Positions 1 to 5,665 of a stretch of 5,665 bases of DNA are shown one piece after another. The position numbers and the translations under genes were made by a program. A model generated the notes under the pieces. The model was given only the letters and a program-made list of their open reading frames with translations. It did no database searches and was not told the origin of the DNA. Position 1 is the stretch's first letter. Each line of letters opens with the position of its first letter. Source of the stretch: Burkholderiales bacterium (lineage in GTDB: Bacteria > Pseudomonadota > Gammaproteobacteria > Burkholderiales > Casimicrobiaceae); NCBI GenBank assembly GCA_031283405.1, contig JAITBX010000177.1, forward strand, positions 1-5,665, written 5' to 3'.

Positions 1-2075
1 CGCTGGGGATGGCGGGACTTCTTGCCGGGCTTCATCTCGATGCGACCACTTTGCTGGCGGCGCTGCTGTTGCCGCTGGCGCGTCAGCCGGCGTGGAACGA
101 CGAAAAATTTCAGGAAGGCATCGCGCAGCGTTACGGCGGCGATGTGATCACGCTGATCGGCGGCACCTTGCGCATGCAGGAAATTCACATGACGCCGCAG
201 GGCGTCGATGCCGCCGAGCGCAATCGGCAAGCGGAAAATCTGCGCAAGATGTTGCTGGCGATGGTCGAAGACATTCGTATCGTGCTGGTCAAACTGGCCG
301 AGCGTTTGCAGACGATCCGTCGATTGGCGTTGCACGGCGATGAAACGTTGCGGCAAAAAACGGCGCGGGAAGTGGCGGATTTGTTTGCGCCGCTCGCCAA
401 CCGGTTGGGCGTTTGGCAAGTCAAGTGGGAACTCGAAGATTTGTCGCTGCGCGTTCTGGAGCCGGCCGAGTATCGGCGGATTGCGGCGCTGCTCGATGAG
501 CGTCAGGCAGATCGCTTGCGCTACATCGAGAACGTGATTGCGACGTTGAAAAAAGAATTGGCGGCGGCCAACATCAAGGCCGACATCACCGGTCGTCCCA
601 AACACATTTACAGCATTTGGAACAAGATGCGGCGCAAGCAGGCGGAGATCGACGCGCTGTACGATATTCGCGCCGTGCGTATTCTGGTGGACGATGTGAA
701 AGATTGCTACACGGTGCTGGGACTGGTTCACAATCTGTGGACGCCGTTGCCGCGCGAGTTCGACGATTACATCGCCAAACCGAAAGCCAACAATTATCGC
801 TCGCTGCACACTGCCGTGATCGGCCCTGAAAACAAATCGGTCGAAGTGCAGATTCGCACGTGGGAGATGCACCAGCATTCCGAATACGGGGTGGCGGCGC
901 ACTGGCGCTACAAGGAAAAAAGTTACGGGCAGGCGGGAAAGGCCGAAGCCGGTTTCGAGGAAAAGATCGCGTGGTTGCGGCAGATTCTCGAATGGAAAGA
1001 TTTGGTTTCCGATGAAGGCGAGTTGTTGTCGGCGTTCAAGAGCAGCTTGTTCACCGACATCATCTATGTGTTGACGCCGCAGGGCAAAGTGGTCGATTTG
1101 CCGAGCGGCTCGACGCCGATCGACTTTGCGTACTCGCTGCATACCAATCTGGGGCATCGTTGCCGCGGCGCCAAAGTGAACGGGCAAATGGTGCCGCTCA
1201 ACTATGTGTTGAAGAACGGGCAGCGCGTCGAGATCGTCACCGTGAAACAAGGTGCGCCGTCGCGCGATTGGTTGAACAGCGAATTGCGTTATGTTGCCAG
1301 CAGCCGCGCGCGCGCCAAGATACGGCAATGGTTCAAACAGCAGCAGATCGAAGAAACCGTTGCGCAGGGCCGCGCGATTGTCGAGAAAGAATTGGCGCGC
1401 GCTGGTGCGTCGCTCATCAATCTCGAAAGTTTGGCGAGTCAGGGCGGCTTTGCCGGAACCAACGAATTGTTTGCCAGCGTGGCGCGTGACGAAATCAACC
1501 ATCGGCAGTTGCAGCAAATGATTCTGGCGGTGGCGAAACCCGGCACGGTGTTGCCGGACGCGCCCGCGCACGATGATGTGATCGAAACCAAAGCGCCGCT
1601 GTCGGAACGGCAACACAAAAAAGCGGCGGGGCAGGGCGGTGTGCTGGTGGTCGGCGTCGATCGCTTGATGACCAATCTGGCGAAGTGCTGCAAACCGGCG
1701 CCGCCCGACGCCATCGTCGGCTTCGTGACGCGCGAGAAAGGCGTTACCGTGCATCGCGTGAGTTGCGAAAACATCAAGCGCATCGAAGCGACTGCGCCCG
1801 AACGCTTGGTCGAAGCGGATTGGGGCGACACGGCGGAGAGCGTGTTCGCCGTCGATATCGTGGTTGACGCCAACGACAGGCCCGGCTTGCTGCGCGATCT
1901 TTCGGAAGTGTTCGCGCGGGAAAAAGTGAGGCTGGTGTCGGTCAACATGCAGAGCCACCAGCTTCAGACGCGCTTTCATTTCACTGCCGAAGTCAAAGGG
2001 TTGCCGCATCTGCAAACGACGTTGAAGGCGGTGCGTGAAATCACCGGCGTCGTCGAAGTGGCGCGACAGCGTTAG
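1..2075 (+). CDS. relA: RelA, monofunctional (p)ppGpp synthetase (GTP/GDP pyrophosphokinase), 5'-truncated
   Basis: Ribosome-associated enzyme that transfers pyrophosphate from ATP to GTP or GDP, making (p)ppGpp when uncharged tRNA enters the A site. The frame is open to the left edge (first full codon at 3) and ends with TAG at 2073-2075. The ATG at 9 is internal: by remembered alignment to E. coli RelA, about 60 N-terminal residues lie outside the window. Counting from that ATG, the order is: degenerate HD region (residues 18-27 read ALLLPLARQP where bifunctional enzymes have an HDxxED motif); synthetase domain with GRPKHIYSIW from 195, YDIRAVRI from 218, EFDD at 250-253, NYRSLHT from 262 and VEVQIRT from 278; TGS domain about 350-413; zinc-finger/conserved-cysteine domain with C560, C561, H582 and C586; ACT (RRM) domain about 612-688. 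EFDD is the signature of RelA, against RxKD in SpoT/Rel, and the lost HD residues agree. Hydrolysis is therefore presumably done by a SpoT elsewhere. No frameshift is seen. Confidence 0.96.
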   Translation, partial: LGMAGLLAGLHLDATTLLAALLLPLARQPAWNDEKFQEGIAQRYGGDVITLIGGTLRMQEIHMTPQGVDAAERNRQAENLRKMLLAMVEDIRIVLVKLAERLQTIRRLALHGDETLRQKTAREVADLFAPLANRLGVWQVKWELEDLSLRVLEPAEYRRIAALLDERQADRLRYIENVIATLKKELAAANIKADITGRPKHIYSIWNKMRRKQAEIDALYDIRAVRILVDDVKDCYTVLGLVHNLWTPLPREFDDYIAKPKANNYRSLHTAVIGPENKSVEVQIRTWEMHQHSEYGVAAHWRYKEKSYGQAGKAEAGFEEKIAWLRQILEWKDLVSDEGELLSAFKSSLFTDIIYVLTPQGKVVDLPSGSTPIDFAYSLHTNLGHRCRGAKVNGQMVPLNYVLKNGQRVEIVTVKQGAPSRDWLNSELRYVASSRARAKIRQWFKQQQIEETVAQGRAIVEKELARAGASLINLESLASQGGFAGTNELFASVARDEINHRQLQQMILAVAKPGTVLPDAPAHDDVIETKAPLSERQHKKAAGQGGVLVVGVDRLMTNLAKCCKPAPPDAIVGFVTREKGVTVHRVSCENIKRIEATAPERLVEADWGDTAESVFAVDIVVDANDRPGLLRDLSEVFAREKVRLVSVNMQSHQLQTRFHFTAEVKGLPHLQTTLKAVREITGVVEVARQR

Positions 2076-2103
2076 GGCAGTCTTGATACTAATGAATACA
2101 TTG

Positions 2104-2148
2104 CCCTCTCCCGCCCTTCGGGTACACTCTCTCGCAAGTGGGAGAGGG
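2104..2148. repeat. Palindromic REP-like element / hairpin between relA and uvrB
   Basis: CCCTCTCCC at 2104-2112 is a perfect 9-base inverted match to GGGAGAGGG at 2140-2148, leaving a 27-base loop. Inside it lie a small CC(TTCG)GG hairpin (2115-2122) and a second 5' arm, CTCTCTC at 2127-2133. That arm can pair with GGGAGAG at 2140-2146 across a 6-base loop, with one G-T pair. The two large hairpins share a 3' arm and cannot form together. There is no T-run after the stem on either strand, so it is not a standard intrinsic terminator, though it starts only 29 bases after the relA stop and could still slow polymerase or protect the 3' end. Similar CCCTCTCCC/GGGAGAGGG palindromes occur as dispersed intergenic repeats in many proteobacteria (from memory), so a degenerate REP-type copy is the favoured reading. 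Confidence 0.6.
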
Positions 2149-2195
2149 ACAAAACTTACCGTTGATCGAGAGATTGCAGATAAGTTGAAAACGCG

Positions 2196-4250
2196 ATGAA
2201 GGTCACCTTTCCAAACAGCCGCTACGAGCTGCATCAAAATTTTCAGTTGGCCGGCGATCAGCCCGAAGCGGTGGACAAGCTGGTCGAGGGCTTGAACGAC
2301 GGTTTGTCGTTTCAAACGCTGTTGGGCGTGACCGGCTCCGGTAAAACGTACACGATGGCCAACGTGATCGCCCGTACCGGCAGGCCGGCGATGGTGATGG
2401 CGCCGAACAAAACGCTGGCGGCGCAACTGTATTCGGAGTTCCGCGAATTTTTCCCGAACAATGCCGTAGAATATTTCGTTTCGTACTACGATTATTATCA
2501 ACCGGAGGCGTATGTGCCGGCGCGCGATTTGTACATCGAGAAAGATTCGTCGATCAATGAGCACATCGAGCAGATGCGCTTGTTGGCGACCAAGTCCATT
2601 TTGGAGCGCCCCGACTGTATCGTCGTAGCAACGGTGTCGGGCATTTACGGTATCGGCGACCCTTCCGAATACCACGCGATGATTCTGCATGTGCGTCAGG
2701 GTGATAAAGCGACGCAGCGCGACATCATCCGGCGCTTGACCGAAATGCAATACCAGCGCGCCGAGATGGATTTCAAGCGCGGCACGTTTCGCGTGCGCGG
2801 CGACGTGATCGATATTTTTCCCGCCGAGCACGCCGAGAGCGCGTTGCGTATAAGTTTGTTTGACGACGAAGTAGAAACGTTGCAGTTGTTTGATCCGTTG
2901 TCGGGTCACGTTCGCCAGAAGATCACGCGCTTCACGGTTTTCCCGTCGTCGCACTATGTCACAGGCCGCGAAAAAACATTGGCGGCGGTGGAAACCATCA
3001 AAGAAGAATTGGTGCAACGCCGTGAGCAATTTTTGGCGGAAGGCAAATTGGTAGAAGCGCAACGCATCGAACAGCGAACCCGTTTCGATCTGGAGATGAT
3101 GGTCGAAATCGGTTTTTGCAAAGGCATCGAAAATTATTCGCGCCATTTAACGGGGCGCGCGCCCGGCGAGCCGCCGCCGACGTTGATGGATTATTTGCCG
3201 AAGAATGCGCTGATGTTCATCGACGAGAGCCATGTGACTGTGCCGCAAACGGGAGGGATGTACAAGGGCGATCGTCCACGCAAAGAAAATCTGGTGAACT
3301 ACGGTTTTCGTTTGCCGTCGGCGCTCGATAACAGGCCGCTGTGTTTCGATGAATTTGAACGGCTGTTGCCGCAGACTATTCTCGTTTCGGCGACGCCCGC
3401 CGAATACGAAGCGAAGCACGCAGGGCAAGTCGTCGAGCAAGTCGTGCGGCCGACCGGATTGGTTGATCCCGAAGTGGAAGTGAGGCCGGCGCAAACGCAA
3501 GTCGATGATCTTCTGAGCGAGATTTCCAAGCGCGCCGCCGACAAGGAGCGCGTGTTGGTGACGACATTGACCAAGCGGATGGCCGAGGAGTTGACCGAGT
3601 ATCTGGCCGAGCACGGCGTTCGCGTGCGTTATCTGCATTCGGATATCGACACGGTTGAGCGCGTCGAAATCATCCGCGATTTGCGCTTGGGCGAATTTGA
3701 TGTTCTGGTCGGCATCAATTTGTTGCGGGAAGGGCTGGACATTCCCGAAGTTTCGCTGGTGGCGATTCTCGATGCCGACAAGGAAGGCTTTTTGCGCTCG
3801 ACGCGCTCGCTGATTCAAACCATCGGCCGCGCCGCGCGTCACATTCACGGCACGGCGATTCTCTACGCCGATCAAATGACCGATTCGATGAAAGCGGCGA
3901 TCGACGAAACCGAGCGGCGGCGGCGCAAACAGATTCGTTATAACGAAGAGCGCGGCATCACGCCGCGCGGCGTGGTGAAGCGCGTGACCGACATCATCGA
4001 CGGCGTGTATGATCCCGAGAAAGAACAGAAAGGCTACAAAGCCGCCGAGAAACGGGGACGCTATCAAACGAAGGGCGGCAGAAAGAAAGATGCTGCCATG
4101 TCAGACGAAGCGCTGGAGAAAGAATGGCGCTCGCTCGAAAAAGCCATGTTTGAAGCGGCGCGCAATCTGGAGTTTGAACGCGCGGCGGAATTGCGCGATC
4201 AGTTGCATGAAATTCAGCGGATGCTGGTGGGAGTGGCGGCGAAGGATTGA
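2196..4250 (+). CDS. uvrB: UvrB, excinuclease ABC subunit B
   Basis: Cytoplasmic DNA-repair protein. It is loaded by UvrA at bulky lesions, verifies damage with its ATPase and beta-hairpin, then recruits UvrC for dual incision. At 684 residues it is full length (E. coli UvrB is 673). Visible landmarks: Walker A GVTGSGKT at 44-51; the tyrosine-rich beta-hairpin region YFVSYYDYYQPEAY at about 93-106, used to clamp DNA; the DESH Walker B box at 343-346; SATPAEYE after it; helicase-type motif QTIGRAAR at 541-548; a basic linker; and a C-terminal UVR motif at about 640-676 (RNLEFERAAELRDQL), which binds UvrC. The ATG at 2196 is the first possible start because TAA at 2181-2183 is in frame just upstream with no start codon between. 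No clear Shine-Dalgarno sequence precedes it; only weak purine stretches are present. The gene lies 120 bases after relA and ends with TGA at 4248-4250. All key residues are present and it looks fully functional. Confidence 0.98.
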   Translation: MKVTFPNSRYELHQNFQLAGDQPEAVDKLVEGLNDGLSFQTLLGVTGSGKTYTMANVIARTGRPAMVMAPNKTLAAQLYSEFREFFPNNAVEYFVSYYDYYQPEAYVPARDLYIEKDSSINEHIEQMRLLATKSILERPDCIVVATVSGIYGIGDPSEYHAMILHVRQGDKATQRDIIRRLTEMQYQRAEMDFKRGTFRVRGDVIDIFPAEHAESALRISLFDDEVETLQLFDPLSGHVRQKITRFTVFPSSHYVTGREKTLAAVETIKEELVQRREQFLAEGKLVEAQRIEQRTRFDLEMMVEIGFCKGIENYSRHLTGRAPGEPPPTLMDYLPKNALMFIDESHVTVPQTGGMYKGDRPRKENLVNYGFRLPSALDNRPLCFDEFERLLPQTILVSATPAEYEAKHAGQVVEQVVRPTGLVDPEVEVRPAQTQVDDLLSEISKRAADKERVLVTTLTKRMAEELTEYLAEHGVRVRYLHSDIDTVERVEIIRDLRLGEFDVLVGINLLREGLDIPEVSLVAILDADKEGFLRSTRSLIQTIGRAARHIHGTAILYADQMTDSMKAAIDETERRRRKQIRYNEERGITPRGVVKRVTDIIDGVYDPEKEQKGYKAAEKRGRYQTKGGRKKDAAMSDEALEKEWRSLEKAMFEAARNLEFERAAELRDQLHEIQRMLVGVAAKD

Positions 4251-4410
4251 TTGTAATGAAGCGTTTGCGCAAGGGCGGCATTCTGTCGCGCTTGACCGAT
4301 CTCAACCCTTCCCCAGAGAGGAAGAGAGAAATAGATGTAGAATGTGTTGAATCTTGGCGTAACCCGTCAGATCAATTCCCTACGATTAAAAACCCTTTCA
4401 GAGAAACACC
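4251..4410 (+). other. Intergenic leader between uvrB and the yjgR homologue
   Basis: A 160-base gap with no supported gene. It holds a weak hairpin (CTTCC 4308-4312 with GGAAG 4320-4324, 7-base loop), a 17-base run of purines at 4315-4331, an ATG followed directly by TAG (4335-4340), and an ATG-TGT-TGA mini-ORF (4342-4350). TAGAAT at 4338-4343 resembles a -10 box, but no good -35 box lies 16-18 bases upstream. No intrinsic terminator for uvrB is visible. The composition is more AT-rich near 4370-4410 than in the flanking genes, as expected for a promoter or leader. Confidence 0.4.
4401..4404 (+). promoter_or_regulatory. Weak ribosome binding site for the yjgR homologue
   Basis: GAGA ends 6 bases before the ATG at 4411, a workable position for a Shine-Dalgarno site, although the match is short. 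It supports the ATG at 4411 as the start, together with the in-frame TAA at 4387-4389. Confidence 0.4.
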
Positions 4411-5665
4411 ATGACCATCGATCCTTTACTCATCGGCAAACACGGCGATCAGGAAGTCGCCTTGTTGCCCGGCTTGGCCAACCGTCACGGCCTCATCACC
4501 GGCGCGACCGGCACCGGCAAAACGGTAACGCTGCAAGTGTTGGCCGAACGTTTCAGCAGCATCGGCGTGCCGGTTTTCCTGGCTGACGTGAAAGGTGATT
4601 TGGCCGGAATTTCGCAGGCGGGCGCGCCGTCGGATAAATTCAAGCAGCGTTTGCAGACCTTGCAACTGCCGGAGCCGGAGTACCGCGCGTTTCCGACGAT
4701 TTTCTGGGACGTGTTCGCCAAAGAAGGGCATCCGTTGCGGGCGACGGTTTCGGATTTGGGGCCGTTGTTGTTGTCGCGCATTCTGATGTTGAACGACACG
4801 CAAGAGGGTGTGCTGACGATGGTGTTCAAGATCGCCGACGATCAAGGGCTTTTGCTTCTCGACTTCAAGGATTTGCGCGCGATGCTGCAATTCGTCGGCG
4901 ACAACGCCAAGGATTTCACGACGCAATACGGCAATGTGTCGTCAGCTTCTATTGGCGCGATTCAGCGCGGTTTGTTGTCACTGGAGCAGCAGGGCGGCGA
5001 ATTGTTTCTCGGCGAGCCGATGCTGAACATCGACGACTTGTTGCAAACGGTTCAAGGGCGCGGCGTCATTCATATTCTGGCGGCGGATCAGTTGCTCAAT
5101 TCGCCGATGCTGTATTCTACGATGTTGCTGTGGCTGCTTTCTGAATTGTTTGAGCGCTTGCCCGAAGTCGGCGATCCGGAAAAGCCGAAGCTGGTGTTTT
5201 TCTTCGACGAAGCGCACTTGTTGTTCAAGGACGCGCCGCGTGCGTTGCTCGACAAGATCGAGCAAGTCGTGCGCCTGATTCGCTCGAAGGGCATCGGCGT
5301 TTATTTCGTCACGCAGAATCCGACCGACGTTCCCGATAACGTTCTCGGGCAACTCGGCAATCGCGTCAACCATGCGTTGCGGGCGTTCACCGCGCGCGAT
5401 CAGAAAGCGGTCAAGGCGGCGGCGCAAACGTTGCGCGCCAATCCGGCGATCGACACCGAAACAGCGATTACCGAGCTTGCCGTCGGCGAAGCGCTGGTGT
5501 CGTTCCTCGACGAGAAGGGACGCCCCAACATGGTGGAGCGCGTTTACATTCTGCCGCCGAGCAGCCGCATCGGCCCGATCAGCGACGACGAGCGCGCGCA
5601 AGTGCAAGCCAGTTCGCTGTTGAGAGGCGTTTACGATCAAACGATCGACCGCGAATCCGCCTATG
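4411..5665 (+). CDS. yjgR: YjgR-like DUF853 / HerA-type P-loop ATPase, 3'-truncated
   Basis: Predicted cytoplasmic ATPase of the FtsK/HerA superfamily, DUF853 (YjgR) branch. The molecular role is not firmly established; names such as 'HerA-like helicase' come from homology. The frame is open from ATG 4411 to the window end with no stop, giving 418 visible residues. E. coli YjgR is about 500 as I recall, so roughly 80 C-terminal residues are missing. Landmarks: an N-terminal PLLIGK strand; Walker A GATGTGKT at 31-38; DVKGD at 59-63; a strongly conserved block with ATVSDLGPLLLSRIL and IADDQGLLLLDFKDL; Walker B LVFFFDEAHLLF with D266 and E267; a polar sensor region with Q302 in TQNPTDVPDNV; and GNRVNHALRAFTARDQKAV, where an arginine finger may lie. 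Similarity to remembered E. coli YjgR runs throughout, down to DRESAY at the edge. An in-frame TAA at 4387 makes ATG 4411 the first start. No signal peptide or membrane segment is seen. Base composition matches its neighbours. Confidence 0.93.
   Translation, partial: MTIDPLLIGKHGDQEVALLPGLANRHGLITGATGTGKTVTLQVLAERFSSIGVPVFLADVKGDLAGISQAGAPSDKFKQRLQTLQLPEPEYRAFPTIFWDVFAKEGHPLRATVSDLGPLLLSRILMLNDTQEGVLTMVFKIADDQGLLLLDFKDLRAMLQFVGDNAKDFTTQYGNVSSASIGAIQRGLLSLEQQGGELFLGEPMLNIDDLLQTVQGRGVIHILAADQLLNSPMLYSTMLLWLLSELFERLPEVGDPEKPKLVFFFDEAHLLFKDAPRALLDKIEQVVRLIRSKGIGVYFVTQNPTDVPDNVLGQLGNRVNHALRAFTARDQKAVKAAAQTLRANPAIDTETAITELAVGEALVSFLDEKGRPNMVERVYILPPSSRIGPISDDERAQVQASSLLRGVYDQTIDRESAY

Noticed and set aside
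1305..1315. Alternating CG run (CGCGCGCGCGC) in relA
   Set aside because: Too short to support a structural claim, and it simply encodes the Ser-Arg-Ala-Arg-Ala stretch of the protein; the frame continues intact on both sides.
1439..1948. 169-codon open frame on the minus strand inside relA
   Set aside because: Overlaps the zinc-finger and ACT coding region of relA; Ser/Thr-rich shadow translation without a family signature.
2083..2102. TTGATA and TACATT as a possible uvrB promoter
   Set aside because: The two boxes are only 8 bases apart, far from the 16-18 needed, and nothing box-like lies at the right distance downstream of TTGATA.
3147..4067. 306-codon open frame on the minus strand inside uvrB
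   Set aside because: It lies wholly antisense to a perfectly conserved uvrB. Its His/Arg/Gln-rich composition is typical of a shadow frame opposite GC-rich coding sequence, and no domain is recognisable.
4308..4324. CTTCC/GGAAG hairpin as a uvrB terminator
   Set aside because: The stem is only five pairs and is followed by purines rather than a T-run, so it does not qualify as an intrinsic terminator.
4344..4586. GTG-initiated 80-codon frame overlapping the start of the yjgR homologue
   Set aside because: It overlaps the Walker A coding region in another frame and looks like a shadow of it. The ATG at 4411 gives a strongly conserved protein.
4978..5640. 220-codon open frame on the minus strand inside the yjgR homologue
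   Set aside because: Antisense to the clear DUF853 ATPase frame, with no recognisable motifs and low-complexity Arg/Gln/Ala content.

Overview
The window looks like ordinary housekeeping chromosome from a proteobacterium, most likely a betaproteobacterium. The UvrB and RelA proteins read closest to that group as I remember it, but no search was run. Base composition is moderately GC-rich, with heavy use of TTG and GCG codons. No mobile element, CRISPR array, tRNA or rRNA is visible. All three real genes are on the + strand and fill about 95% of the window.

Layout: (1) Bases 1-2075 hold a relA gene cut at its 5' end. It encodes a RelA-type (p)ppGpp synthetase with a degenerate, hydrolase-dead HD region, an EFDD-type synthetase domain, then TGS, zinc-finger and ACT domains. 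(2) Bases 2076-2195 are a 120-base gap containing a palindromic element in which two 5' arms could compete for one 3' arm. (3) Bases 2196-4250 hold a complete uvrB, the damage-verifying helicase-like subunit of UvrABC nucleotide excision repair. (4) Bases 4251-4410 are a 160-base gap with a 17-base purine run, a start-stop mini-ORF and a weak hairpin. (5) Bases 4411-5665 hold the first 418 codons of a YjgR/DUF853 HerA-like P-loop ATPase, which runs off the 3' edge.

The genes share orientation but are separated by 120 and 160 bases, with no translational coupling. They could be co-transcribed or independent. RelA makes the stringent-response alarmone, UvrB repairs bulky DNA lesions, and YjgR is a conserved ATPase without a firmly assigned role. 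A shared stress theme is possible but is only inference from adjacency.

I did not find a convincing undescribed system. The points most worth a second look are the palindromic element between relA and uvrB, the lack of an E. coli-style LexA box before uvrB, and the leader of the yjgR homologue.
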